Made by a program: the position numbers and the translations under genes. 57,714 nucleotides of DNA from Allocoprobacillus merdigallinarum (GTDB taxonomy: Bacteria > Bacillota_I > Bacilli_A > Erysipelotrichales > Coprobacillaceae). Of the stretch, positions 35,558-42,905 are shown piece after piece. The notes beneath the pieces are model-generated. The model did no database searches. It was not told the DNA's origin and saw only the letters and a program-made list of their open reading frames with translations. How positions within the stretch are numbered: the first letter of the stretch is position 1; every line of letters starts with the position of its first letter. The stretch is from positions 1 through 57,714 of the forward strand of contig DWZO01000084.1 of NCBI GenBank assembly GCA_019117525.1, written 5' to 3'.

Positions 35558-36088
35558 CTATGGAATATTGTTTATAATCTCGCTATTTTCATCATACAAT
35601 TGAAAATTATTAGCAGAAGGGTTATTGCTTCCATCTATCAAGTAGATATCTAATATATATTCATTGTTTAGTTCATTAGTATATGATTTGTTTTGATTTT
35701 CAAAAGAGTATTTGATAGCTTTTACGTTGTTTTTACCATATACAACAATTATACTTCTCTCGTTTTCGAGATAATTAAAAGTATCAATATCCTGCGACGA
35801 GTCAGAACTTCCATAAAAATTGTATTTTGTTGAAAATAAATCATGATTTTCTTCGTATATCACAAGATGACATTCAGCAGCATTGTCCTGATATAGAACG
35901 AAATAAAGGTCATCTTTATATTTTATTTTCTCAATAGACTCGAAATTTTTATCTCTTTGAGAAATGTCCTGAATCAAGAAGGGTAAAAAATCCTGAGAAC
36001 GAGATAATATAACCACCCATAAAAGTGAAAGAACAAGTATTCCACTTAAAAATATATAAAATAAATGAATCCTTTTCATCTTACTCAT
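35558..36088 (-). CDS. Membrane-anchored extracytoplasmic protein
   Basis: This is a 176-residue protein with one N-terminal TM segment (about 8-28) and an acidic, Asn/Ser-rich external domain. No family is recognised. It overlaps the VanZ-like gene by 8 bases and ends the three-gene minus-strand operon. Confidence 0.6.
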   Translation of the reverse strand: MSKMKRIHLFYIFLSGILVLSLLWVVILSRSQDFLPFLIQDISQRDKNFESIEKIKYKDDLYFVLYQDNAAECHLVIYEENHDLFSTKYNFYGSSDSSQDIDTFNYLENERSIIVVYGKNNVKAIKYSFENQNKSYTNELNNEYILDIYLIDGSNNPSANNFQLYDENSEIINNIP

Positions 36089-36620
36089 TATTTGCTATCT
36101 GATTATATAAGCTTTGCACCTTTGGATATAGACAATGTATTGGATAATAAATCAATATTCCTATACATATACTGATGAGATGAATGATGATATCACCGAA
36201 ATCATATACATACTGCACATATAAAGTTAAAAAATTAATAAGTAACTGTAAATTTTCTATACCAAATATAATAGCAACAGAAATCAAAATTGTATTTTTA
36301 AGTGGAAATTCTTTTCTTAATATAAATCCAAATGGAATAAATAATACAAAATGGAAAAGAGTGTATTCGGGTAGTAACTCCAATTTTAATATAGGATGAT
36401 AGAAATCAACAGCCCACCTTAATTCTTCTCCAAAATGATAATTTTCTCCAGGATTTAAAACAAAAGGGAAAAATAAGACACTAATGACAAATGATATATA
36501 TATTCCCACAAATCCTGAATAAAGTAATGAATAATTTTTAAAAAAGTAAAGAAAAGAGAATATAATTATTGCAATCACAATAAACAAAGGTATAGGAAAT
36601 TGAATGATGTTCGAATCCAT
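36081..36620 (-). CDS. VanZ-family membrane protein
   Basis: This is a 179-residue protein with five predicted TM helices and the VanZ signature: FHFVLFIPFGFILRKEFP, then GIENLQLLIN, then DFGDIIIHLISICIGILIY. VanZ proteins give low-level teicoplanin resistance in some hosts, but most family members have no tested role. ATG 36620 uses GGAGAT, which lies inside the stop region of the previous gene. Confidence 0.75.
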   Translation of the reverse strand: MDSNIIQFPIPLFIVIAIIIFSFLYFFKNYSLLYSGFVGIYISFVISVLFFPFVLNPGENYHFGEELRWAVDFYHPILKLELLPEYTLFHFVLFIPFGFILRKEFPLKNTILISVAIIFGIENLQLLINFLTLYVQYVYDFGDIIIHLISICIGILIYYPIHCLYPKVQSLYNQIANNE

Positions 36621-36621
36621 T

Positions 36622-37062
36622 TTAATCTCCAAAAATCACTCTTATTTGCCCATAAACTTTTCTACCAGAATATATATCTGCATAAGAGCTAGTAAGTCTA
36701 ATAGAATATTTACCAGAAGGTAATTCACCCCAGCTTACAAATTTTCCAGAAGTCATCGCAACTGTTTTCTCTTTCCCTGTTCTAGTTCCATCTCTAACGA
36801 GCTCAAAAGTCATTGTTTCTTTTGGCATATTTGTATCTGGATATAATGTAATACTAATGCCACCTTTATTTGGAACATAACTACTAATACTAGCAGGAGT
36901 TTCATAATAATTACTAAAACTATAGGAATATGTAACAGTATTAGCAGTACGTGTACTTATGTTTGGTTGCTGACTAGAAGAAACATTTTCTAAAGCATAA
37001 GTATTAGAAATCATACCAAAAGATAATAAACATGCTAAACATGCACAAACTATTTTTTTCAT
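36622..37062 (-). CDS. Secreted protein, small beta-rich domain
   Basis: This is a 146-residue protein with a classical signal peptide (cut likely after TYALE or nearby, about residue 24) and a mature beta-rich domain: GGISITLYPDTNMPKE, TFELVRDG, GKFVSWGELPSGKYSIRL. The fold may be immunoglobulin-like. It is first in the operon with the VanZ-like and anchored proteins. AAGGAG precedes the ATG. Confidence 0.7.
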   Translation of the reverse strand: MKKIVCACLACLLSFGMISNTYALENVSSSQQPNISTRTANTVTYSYSFSNYYETPASISSYVPNKGGISITLYPDTNMPKETMTFELVRDGTRTGKEKTVAMTSGKFVSWGELPSGKYSIRLTSSYADIYSGRKVYGQIRVIFGD

Positions 37063-37105
37063 ATTATATTTCTCCTTAATATTTGTAATTTACGGCCACA
37101 AATGT

Positions 37106-37171
37106 ATTTTATCACGTAATACATGCTAAATGTAATAAACTTTTTTAAAGATTATGTTAAGATTATGTAAA
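37106..37171 (-). promoter_or_regulatory. VanZ-operon promoter with PhoP-like direct repeat
   Basis: On the minus strand TG-A-TAAAAT (TAAAAT at 37111-37106) gives an extended -10. About 44 bases upstream lies TTTACA-TAATC-TTAACA (37171-37155), two hexamers with 11-base period, the arrangement of PhoP/OmpR-family boxes. Activation by a two-component regulator is plausible. Confidence 0.5.
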
Positions 37172-37221
37172 TAGAGAAGAGAACCTTGAAAACGACATTT
37201 AGGAAATAAACAAATTATATA

Positions 37222-37250
37222 TTGAAAAATTTAGGAAAATATGTTATAAT
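37222..37250 (+). promoter_or_regulatory. Strong promoter of the structured-RNA region
   Basis: TTGAAA (37222-37227), 17 bases and TATAAT (37245-37250) with an upstream TG. Transcription would begin near 37257, with no gene for at least 1.6 kb downstream on this strand. Confidence 0.8.
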
Positions 37251-37256
37251 AACAAA

Positions 37257-37389
37257 TGAAAGAAAGGAAGTGTACCAATATTAATTTATTTTAATTAAAA
37301 CAGCTTTAGAATCTGCCATATAACAATTAAAGCTAAAAAATATGTTATGAATCAAGGTACACTATGACTTCTTTTATAGAAGTCTTTTT
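37257..37389 (+). ncRNA. Leader or small RNA ending in a terminator
   Basis: GTGTACC (37269-37275) can pair with GGTACAC (37356-37362), enclosing AGCTTTA with TAAAGCT. The terminator GACTTC-TTTTATA-GAAGTC (37366-37384) and T5 follow. It is either a free RNA of about 130 bases or the attenuated 5' end of the larger RNA downstream. Confidence 0.6.
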
Positions 37390-38047
37390 CTTTATCAATT
37401 TTATAAAGGTTTCATTCACACCTGGAGATAGTGTTTCTCAATTTATCTGTCTGGAAAGGAGGATTAAAGACAAGACAGGAGATGAAGTGAATGGGGTTTT
37501 ATCAGCCCACATAGAATTTGTAATCTGCGGAAAAACTTATGCCTGTATTGTATAATTTCTGGCTCCCAGGACATTATATAGTGCAGGGGTAACATAAGGG
37601 CAAGACCAATGAGATACAACCAACCTCCATCATGTCTAAAGTTGGTTTCTATGAAAATCGATACTGATATTCTAGTTGCTATTGGTGTATAGGATGTCGA
37701 GCTCGTAAACCCTCAAAGCCCAGATGGCGAGGTTGATAAGATACCTTATACTGTTAAAGTCTAGATAATGCCCGGTGAGTTCTACCATGTAATATTTATA
37801 TTGCTAAAATGACGGCGTGGAAGATGGTACCAGCAGACGAGGGAGGTCTGGACTGGTAGGGGGCAGTTCCCTTTTTAAGGTGTTTTGGAAACCCATGGAA
37901 GCATGGCAAAAGTCATGTAACTGTAACTGAGAAAACCTCGCGACGACTGACCGACCGACGGAATACTCAATCCCTAGATGAGATAGTTTAACTATCTCCG
38001 TGTTTGATAGACCAATGCGTCTAGTCAAACCCTAGGGGGATTTTTTT
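37390..38047 (+). ncRNA. Candidate large ornate structured RNA
   Basis: This is a GC-richer, stop-riddled stretch in AT-rich DNA. Clear helices are GAGATAG-TTTAA-CTATCTC (37980-37998), GTTTGATAGAC paired with GTCTA-G-TCAAAC (about 38002-38030), and CATGGC-AAAA-GTCATG. A closing stem AATCCCTAG (37969-37977) pairs with CTAG-GG-GGGATT (38032-38042) and runs into seven T, making a multibranch 3' domain and terminator. Size, setting and tRNA-bearing context recall ROOL or GOLLD RNAs of phages and plasmids; family membership is not proven. Confidence 0.6.
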
Positions 38048-38216
38048 ATTTACAAGGGTGCTTCCTGCTCAGAGCTTCTCTCCCTCTAGAATGAAAGGTG
38101 GGAACGAGCCCCTGTTTTTATCGAATGTTTTTATAAATTATGTAAGAACAGTTAGGGCAATGGCGAGCTTCCTTGGAAGCTCTGGGTGGGAGCACCTCCG
38201 TGCTCTACTTTAATGC
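38048..38216. other. Two further strong hairpins after the large RNA
   Basis: GAGCTTCC/GGAAGCTC (about 38165-38182) and GAGCAC-CTCC-GTGCTC (about 38190-38205) stand back to back. AGAGCTTCTCT and a GGTGGG/CCC element lie upstream. They may be part of the large RNA or of a replication-control RNA. No gene is seen. Confidence 0.45.
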
Positions 38217-38493
38217 AAAAGTTGGCTTTCGTAATAAAAAATTATCATTTTTATCCATATTTAGCCTTCTAATGATAAAAAATTATCACTCATATCACAA
38301 AAATAGTGTTTCTATCATAAAAAGTAAGCTTTTGAGCCAAAGTGAGTGGTAAAAAAATATCATTTCTGTACAAATTAAAGAAATATCTATTCTTATATAA
38401 TAGAAATATTCTTCTCTTACATCAGTAAAAGTTGTTTACTTTTGTAATATATTTCTTCTTATGTAATAGTAAAAGTTATTCACTTCTGTAACA
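38217..38493. repeat. AT-rich direct repeats, candidate origin iterons
   Basis: Three similar units begin AAAAGTT and end TGTAAYA or CGTAATA at 38217-38236, 38427-38449 and 38471-38493. Between them AATTATCA recurs at about 38240-38247 and 38280-38287. The segment up to 38640 is over 75 percent A+T and gene-free. This resembles an iteron-type origin, but no initiator gene lies in the window. Confidence 0.4.
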
Positions 38494-38641
38494 GAAAAGT
38501 TAATTCATACATAAAGAGAAAAGTTTGATAGGGTTTTGATAGATTTTAGATAGTATTATTTTTTCTTTTGTATATAAATATAAGTTAAATAGATTATAAT
38601 TAGGTTTTATAAGGTATTGCACTTATAATAGAATAATAGTT

Positions 38642-38682
38642 TTCTCAGAGAAGGTTACAGAGGCGTTCTCATTCTCAGAGAA
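38642..38682. promoter_or_regulatory. Pair of 11-bp palindromes
   Basis: TTCTCAGAGAA occurs at 38642-38652 and 38672-38682, 30 bases apart (about three helical turns). The second overlaps the -10 region of a predicted minus-strand promoter. It looks like a regulator-binding pair. Confidence 0.5.
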
Positions 38683-38718
38683 TACTTTTTTTGTCTATAT
38701 AATTCAAGTTATGCTTGA
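38679..38718 (-). promoter_or_regulatory. Operator copy 1 with minus-strand promoter
   Basis: The palindrome TCAAGTTATGCTTGA lies at 38704-38718. Read on the minus strand its edge supplies TTGAAT as -35, with a 17-base spacer and TATTCT as -10 (38684-38679). The transcript would run into the AT-rich repeat region, so it may be a replication-control or primer RNA. Confidence 0.5.
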
Positions 38719-38787
38719 GTTGGGAGCATATAGTGAGGGTTTTATAGGAGTGATTATTAACATAAATTAACAAAAATAAGTCACATC

Positions 38788-38802
38788 TCAAGTTATACTT
38801 GA
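38788..38802. promoter_or_regulatory. Operator copy 2
   Basis: TCAAGTTATACTTGA, identical to the copy at 42995. No clear -10 box is spaced correctly on either strand, so it may serve as an extra binding or partition-like site. Confidence 0.5.
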
Positions 38803-38909
38803 ATAAGACAGAAAATATATCTTTTGTTGGGATGTTTATCAAGATTATTTTGAGTATTGTTTTAGAAAACAGATGTTTTTGTTAGTTTTTCTCATAACAT
38901 TAGTAATAG

Positions 38910-39095
38910 TGGTATAATAAAAGAGCAGGGACAAGTCCCCGCGTTTATTGCCTTTTCTGGCTCTTGTAGAATGTATCTACTAAATTGATTGTTACATCGG
39001 CAGTGATTGTAAGAACTAATGTGTCGAGAGGTAACATTTGTAGTGTTGTGAGCCATTCTATGATGTCCACTAAAATAATGAACAGAATGGCTTTC
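38910..39095 (+). ncRNA. Antisense RNA to the 62-residue peptide gene (predicted)
   Basis: TG-G-TATAAT at 38910-38918 drives a plus-strand transcript from about 38925. It starts with the hairpin GCAGGGAC/GTCCCCGC and runs antisense through the 3' half of the peptide gene. AGCCATTCT (39051-39059) pairs with AGAATGGCT (39084-39092) as a possible terminator. The layout matches type I antitoxins that overlap toxin 3' ends. Confidence 0.5.
38917..38943 (-). terminator. Terminator of the 62-residue peptide gene
   Basis: On the minus strand GCGGGGAC-TT-GTCCCTGC is followed by a T-rich tract. It coincides with the start of the predicted antisense RNA. Confidence 0.7.
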
Positions 39096-39133
39096 CAACT
39101 TTTCTTCAAGGCAGACAACAGTCTGCTTGCCAT
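38945..39133 (-). CDS. Hydrophobic peptide, type I toxin-like (module 1)
   Basis: This is a 62-residue peptide with a basic start, two hydrophobic stretches (about 14-30 and 36-54) and a charged tail YKSQKRQ. The Shine-Dalgarno GGAGG is buried in a 9-bp leader hairpin. A second ATG (39141), five bases from GGAGG, opens an 11-codon ORF in another frame that overlaps this start, so a leader peptide may gate translation. The operator overlaps the -35 and an antisense promoter sits at the 3' end. A toxin or holin-like role is inferred. Confidence 0.55.
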   Translation of the reverse strand: MASRLLSALKKSWKAILFIILVDIIEWLTTLQMLPLDTLVLTITADVTINLVDTFYKSQKRQ

Positions 39134-39146
39134 AAAGACATTTTCA

Positions 39147-39213
39147 CCTCCGTCGTTTGGAAGCGACAGAGGTATTTTATTATATATATAAGTTAAATTC
39201 AAGTTATGCTTGA
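39147..39213 (-). promoter_or_regulatory. Operator copy 3, promoter and SD-masking hairpin of module 1
   Basis: The palindrome TCAAGTTATGCTTGA is at 39199-39213. On the minus strand TTGAAT, 17 bases and TAAAAT (39179-39174) follow. The mRNA then folds CCTCTGTCG against CGACGGAGG (39172-39164 with 39155-39147), hiding the ribosome-binding site. Confidence 0.65.
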
Positions 39214-39273
39214 GTCTAGACTGCATAAAAAGAGCTTATATAGATATAAAGTTGTCTATAGCGTATGTTCAAT

Positions 39274-39290
39274 ACAAGTTTATACTTTAA
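39274..39290. promoter_or_regulatory. Degenerate operator
   Basis: ACAAGTTTATACTTTAA matches one half-site of the TCAAG-N5-CTTGA palindrome with an extra base and a decayed second half. Possible remnant of another module. Confidence 0.3.
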
Positions 39291-39361
39291 AAATACCTAT
39301 AACACCATCTTTTTTTGTATGTGAGTTAGCTTAGACTAATATAGTTTGAAGAGCGTTGGGG

Positions 39362-39492
39362 GACACCGTTGTTGACGGTGTTATGGCCGCAGTTATTGAC
39401 ACCGTTGTCGACAGTGTTATCGACGGTGTTATGGACACCGTTATAGACGGTGTTATGGACGGTGTTATCGACGGTGTTATGAACAGTGTTAT
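39362..39492. repeat. 12-bp tandem repeat with internal inverted symmetry
   Basis: About eleven units alternate GACGGTGTTATG-like and GACACCGTTATA-like sequences, so ACACCGT and ACGGTGT pair as consecutive hairpins. The unit length leaves both strands open: plus reads Asp-x-Val-x, minus reads Asn-Thr-Val-x. No ribosome-binding site supports either, so I treat it as a minisatellite. Confidence 0.7.
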
Positions 39493-39514
39493 ATGTTAAA
39501 GAGGCAACATTCAT

Positions 39515-39587
39515 ACAAGTTATACTTGAATATGCCTACATTATTACATAAAATAAAAGCGTACCAGCTCTAAATATATCTGGTACG
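39515..39587 (+). promoter_or_regulatory. Operator copy 4, promoter and leader hairpin of module 2
   Basis: ACAAGTTATACTTGA (39515-39529) overlaps TTGAAT (39526-39531); 17 bases later comes TAAAAT (39549-39554). The leader forms CGTACCAG (39560-39567) with CTGGTACG (39580-39587), ending next to the start codon. Confidence 0.65.
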
Positions 39588-39590
39588 TTG

Positions 39591-39791
39591 GTGATTATTA
39601 TTTTAGGCGGTTGTTCGCAGGTACTTTTTCATATGTGCCTTCAATTCGCTATTCAATATATCACCGATATATTCCACCTCAATGACTACCAAGGAATTGT
39701 CGTGGAAGTTATCGTGATTGCAATGGTGAATATTGTTGTCATAATAATTAACAATTTAAGAAATGACACTGGACAACAGGCCGAAAAGTAG
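39591..39791 (+). CDS. Hydrophobic peptide, type I toxin-like (module 2)
   Basis: This is a 66-residue peptide aligning without gaps over 26 residues with module 3 (both C...FxxxDY/DEY, then a second hydrophobic helix and a polar tail with N/Q/K). Two hydrophobic segments lie near residues 1-26 and 36-53. The GTG at 39591 is chosen from that alignment; TTG 39588 is an alternative and no good SD is exposed. A convergent antisense promoter lies at its 3' end. Confidence 0.5.
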   Translation: MIIILGGCSQVLFHMCLQFAIQYITDIFHLNDYQGIVVEVIVIAMVNIVVIIINNLRNDTGQQAEK

Positions 39792-39828
39792 GGAACATAC
39801 AAGATTTCCCCGCTTTTTTATTATAGCA
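39790..39828. promoter_or_regulatory. Terminator of module 2 and divergent antisense promoter
   Basis: GGGAA...TTTCCC (39791-39810) with T6 ends the peptide mRNA. On the minus strand TG-C-TATAAT (39828-39820) would start an antisense RNA whose first bases are the other strand of that terminator, exactly as in module 1. Confidence 0.55.
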
Positions 39829-39860
39829 TAATAAATAGTATATTGAGAGGTTTTGTCTTA

Positions 39861-41186
39861 TTAAACATATGGTGTAATCAACCAATCAATCAAATTAATA
39901 GATTTAATACCATCATAAGAAGTATCTAAGCCTGTATTTAAAGAAAGAACAATTTTTTCATAGTTATCCTTTATTTTTTGAAGTGGTGTTAATTCTCTAT
40001 CTCGTACTTCTTCACTTTCCATTGATTCAGTAACTTGAATATAAAGTTTCTCATCAGTCTTGGTGGCGATAAAATCTACTTCTAAATTGTCAACCTTTCC
40101 TATAGAAACATCATAACCTCTACGAAGCAACTCTAAATAGACAACATTTTCTATAGCATGTCCACTATCTCTGTTTCTGACACCTAACAGGTAATTTCTA
40201 AGTCCAATATCAACGATATAGTATTTACCAAGTGTTCTTAAGAATTCTTTACCTTTGATATCAAATCTTTTGATATCATAAAAAAAGTATGATTCTAACA
40301 ATGCATTTATATAAGCTTGAACCGTATGAGTACTTGGATTACCTTTTCGTTTCCCATCCTCAAGAAGCCCTTCATTGACTAGAGTGTTACCAATAGAAGA
40401 AACAGAAATATTGTTGCCTATATTATCTGCTAAAAATAGAATAATCTTTCTTAGAAGAACTGGGTCAGTAATTCTTTTTTGTCCTCTTCGATTTTCTCTC
40501 TCAAGAATATCTCTCATAATAACCGTAGAATAAATACCCTCAAGTAATACAAATGCTTTTTCTTGGTCAAGTCCTACATCAGCAATACCTGGCATTCCAC
40601 CAAAACGCATATAAGCTTCAAAAAGTTCTTGAAGGTCATAATATTCCCCGTTTTTATCAACAACTTGTTTGCGCGTGCCTCCTAAAGCACTTTTTCTTTC
40701 CCTGACTTCGAAATCATGAAATATTATAAATTCCATAAATGATAGAGGTAATACCTTAATTTCTATACATCTTCCTGACAAATAAGTTGCATATTCAGAG
40801 GAAAGCATATAAGCATTAGAGCCAGTTACATAGATATCGCAATTGAAATCAACACGGAAAGAGTTAATAGCATCTTCCCAGTTTGGAACTCTTTGTACTT
40901 CATCAAAGAAAAGATACATTCTTTTGTTAGGTATAATGTGTTGTTTAACATATTCATAGAAAGATTCACTATTCATATCCTTATAGGCATGAGATTCAAA
41001 ATTCATTTCAAGTATCTGGTCATCATTAATCCCGCTTTCTTTTAAATGTAGAATCATAAGCTTTAATAGACTGGATTTTCCACATCTACGAATTCCTGTT
41101 ACGACTTTGACAGGCTCAGTGTCTTGAAATGCTATGATTTTATTCAAATATAAATCTCTTTTTTTGAGTTTATGACTATCAATCAT
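39861..41186 (-). CDS. AAA ATPase with C-terminal DUF4143
   Basis: This is a 441-residue protein of the widespread AAA_14/DUF4143 type. Walker A is GIRRCGKSSL (about residues 31-40), Walker B YLFFDEVQRV (about 92-101), and sensor 1 DIYVTGSNAYML follows. The C-terminal half holds DUF4143, with the nuclease-like end LEVDFIATKTDEKLYIQV. The family is common in accessory DNA and its role is unclear. AGGAGG precedes the ATG. The gene looks like a self-contained insertion between toxin-like modules. Confidence 0.9.
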   Translation of the reverse strand: MIDSHKLKKRDLYLNKIIAFQDTEPVKVVTGIRRCGKSSLLKLMILHLKESGINDDQILEMNFESHAYKDMNSESFYEYVKQHIIPNKRMYLFFDEVQRVPNWEDAINSFRVDFNCDIYVTGSNAYMLSSEYATYLSGRCIEIKVLPLSFMEFIIFHDFEVRERKSALGGTRKQVVDKNGEYYDLQELFEAYMRFGGMPGIADVGLDQEKAFVLLEGIYSTVIMRDILERENRRGQKRITDPVLLRKIILFLADNIGNNISVSSIGNTLVNEGLLEDGKRKGNPSTHTVQAYINALLESYFFYDIKRFDIKGKEFLRTLGKYYIVDIGLRNYLLGVRNRDSGHAIENVVYLELLRRGYDVSIGKVDNLEVDFIATKTDEKLYIQVTESMESEEVRDRELTPLQKIKDNYEKIVLSLNTGLDTSYDGIKSINLIDWLITPYV

Positions 41187-41532
41187 TCGCTATACCTCCT
41201 TTAAGCCTAGTATAGCATAAACTTTTTAAAAACTCAACTTTATGCACTGAAATGCAGAAAGTTCTATTATTTTACAATTATTTGCATTTGATAGCAGAAA
41301 CTTACAAAAATGAAGTCTTTTTGTCAATTATCTACAATAATTTGATGATTGATAGGGGTTTTGAATGTATTGAAACCTCCTCATCATCTCAATCAATCCT
41401 AAACAGAATGATTTCGAGTAGAGTTTTGAAGGAATGTGTCTAGAAATCACTAAAAAATAGGGGTAAGACACACCATGACTATAAAAATGGGGAGATTTTT
41501 AGTATAATTTGAGGGTGAAAGGAGAATTAAAT
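41187..41532. other. Intergenic region without a supported gene
   Basis: A 63-codon plus-strand frame (41252-41443) lacks a ribosome-binding site and recognisable homology. TATAAT near 41502 may serve the next gene. Nothing else is visible. Confidence 0.3.
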
Positions 41533-41856
41533 ATGAACCATAATGAGAAAAAAGCAATAATAAATGAAATAAAAAATGATATTCAAAAGGAAAATGAAAA
41601 AATTTATAATGAAATAGATGAAATAAAAAAAGAAAGAAATTTCAATAAGATAAATATGTTTTTGACTGTAGTTTCACTGTTAGCAAGTGTATGGATAGGA
41701 TTTCAAGCAAATAATATAGCAACCACTTCTAACGAAATTAGTTCTAGACAGGAACCAATAATTGTAAATTATATTGAATCTGATGAAGATATTGATAGAA
41801 TTAAGAAAGTGTTAAATCAAAAAAATACCAACCGAAAAAGGGCTGGTATTTTTTGA
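41533..41856 (+). CDS. Small membrane protein with coiled-coil N-terminus
   Basis: This is a 107-residue protein. Residues 1-42 are a charged coiled coil (KNDIQKENEKIYNEIDEIKK), a TM helix lies at about 47-66, and a short external tail follows. AAAGGAG precedes the ATG. A terminator (ATACCA with TGGTAT plus T6, 41821-41853) is built into the last codons. Function unknown. Confidence 0.6.
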   Translation: MNHNEKKAIINEIKNDIQKENEKIYNEIDEIKKERNFNKINMFLTVVSLLASVWIGFQANNIATTSNEISSRQEPIIVNYIESDEDIDRIKKVLNQKNTNRKRAGIF

Positions 41857-41862
41857 TAATCT

Positions 41863-42528
41863 TTATATAATTGTTATTTTTCCATCTATATATGTAGATA
41901 TATTTCCATCTTTTTTCATAAAAACAATATAATTCTTTCCCCCAACACTTTTATCAGTGCTTTGTGATAATTCCTTACAATGTGATATTAAATTATTTAT
42001 TGTTTGAACAGGATGAGTATAGATTTCATTTATATTTAATTGATGAATAATCTCTGTATGTACACCACTGGCTTCATAGAAATCACCATCTTCTGAGCTA
42101 TATTCTTTGTTTACTTTTATATGTGATTTTCCATTTTTAACTTCTAATATATATGCTAAAAAATGACTACCAGTGAATTTACCAATCAATAAATCAAAAA
42201 TAGAATCTGATTTGTAGTTTTGATAGTATTGTCCTGTTTCATAACACATTATATGTTCTATAAGTTGTAGTTTATCGATAATAGGAGTAGGACTATTCAT
42301 AATAATGTTAATAATTTCAATATTATCAATACCATTCAATTTGGTTAATCCTGTATATGACCAGCAAAGTTTTTGTTGTGTATTAACAAAGGTTTTTTGC
42401 CTATTGTCATTATAAGTTCCATCGGCAAATGTTTCTCTACTATCACTTCCCATTATAAGAAATTCATCATTCATAAACATACAATTAAAAGACACATTAT
42501 TCATCCTTTCAATTATTAATTGTTTCAT
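41863..42528 (-). CDS. Proteasome-like Ntn-hydrolase family protein A
   Basis: This is a 221-residue protein. After a 12-residue N-terminal segment comes V-Ser13-FNCM; exactly 16 residues later is Asp29 in GSDSRET, and further on Lys in RQKTF. These match nucleophile 1, Asp17 and Lys33 of 20S beta subunits and HslV. The C-terminal VGGKNYIVF also matches the family's VGGP strand. An internal AAAGGA lies eight bases before a GTG directly preceding Ser13, so a shorter form with Ser at its N-terminus is possible. The family assignment is inferred from motif spacing. Confidence 0.6.
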   Translation of the reverse strand: MKQLIIERMNNVSFNCMFMNDEFLIMGSDSRETFADGTYNDNRQKTFVNTQQKLCWSYTGLTKLNGIDNIEIINIIMNSPTPIIDKLQLIEHIMCYETGQYYQNYKSDSIFDLLIGKFTGSHFLAYILEVKNGKSHIKVNKEYSSEDGDFYEASGVHTEIIHQLNINEIYTHPVQTINNLISHCKELSQSTDKSVGGKNYIVFMKKDGNISTYIDGKITII

Positions 42529-42572
42529 TAAATCCCCCAGTGAAATATCACTGATATTATTTTAACAAAAAA
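42529..42572 (-). promoter_or_regulatory. Promoter, hairpin, SD leader of protein A
   Basis: On the minus strand a T-rich tract and TG-T-TAAAAT are followed almost at once by CAGTG-ATATTT-CACTG and GGGGG before the ATG. The same module recurs before the gene at 43735 and, with variations, before the plus-strand paralogues. Confidence 0.6.
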
Positions 42573-42643
42573 AAGTATAATGTTAAAACATGTGAGACAA
42601 AAATAAAAAACATTGTTTATTTTCTCAATAGATAAGAAGTCTA

Positions 42644-42705
42644 TGATATACTAATAAAGTAGAAAATATTTCTATAAAAAAGACAGAAACTAGTCCTGTC
42701 TATCT
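42644..42705. promoter_or_regulatory. Module 3 terminator and antisense promoter
   Basis: On the plus strand TG-A-TATACT (42644-42652) would launch a transcript antisense to the 3' end of the peptide gene. AGACAG/CTGTCT (about 42680-42700) with T's on the minus strand terminates the peptide mRNA. This repeats the arrangement of modules 1 and 2. Confidence 0.5.
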
Positions 42706-42905
42706 ACTTTTTCGAAGTCGTGTTGTACTTGGTCATTTTTTCTTTCTTTTATTTGATTGACAACAAGGTCATAAACTAATGCTACAATTATATTGATAAT
42801 AAGACTTTTATATTCGTCAAAACCAAAATAATTGCATATGCAAATAGCTATAGACTGGTAAGCTAGTTCATGGATAGCTTCCAAACAACGAGACTTCAAG
42901 GTCAT
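42690..42905 (-). CDS. Hydrophobic peptide, type I toxin-like (module 3)
   Basis: This is a 71-residue peptide with hydrophobic segments at about residues 10-28 and 35-52, then a charged tail (NQIKERKNDQVQ). It is a paralogue of module 2. ATG 42905 lies two bases after GGAGG and seven after GGTGG; GTG 42917 or 42914 are alternatives. The ribosome-binding site is inside a leader stem. It sits between two proteasome-like genes on the same strand. Confidence 0.5.
   Translation of the reverse strand: MTLKSRCLEAIHELAYQSIAICICNYFGFDEYKSLIINIIVALVYDLVVNQIKERKNDQVQHDFEKVDRQD

Noticed and set aside
37364..38028. Two ORFs of 63 and 74 codons in the structured-RNA region
   Set aside because: There is no Shine-Dalgarno site, atypical composition, and they span conserved-looking helices and a terminator.
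39362..39492. Possible CRISPR array
   Set aside because: The units are 12 bp and contiguous, with no unique spacers and no cas genes nearby.
39326..39514. Minus-strand Asn-Thr-Val-x repeat ORF and the plus-strand Asp-x-Val-x frame
   Set aside because: Both are automatic results of 12-bp tandem units without stop triplets. Neither has a ribosome-binding site, so I record a repeat rather than a gene.
41252..41443. 63-codon ORF between the DUF4143 ATPase and a small membrane protein
   Set aside because: No ribosome-binding site or recognisable domain.
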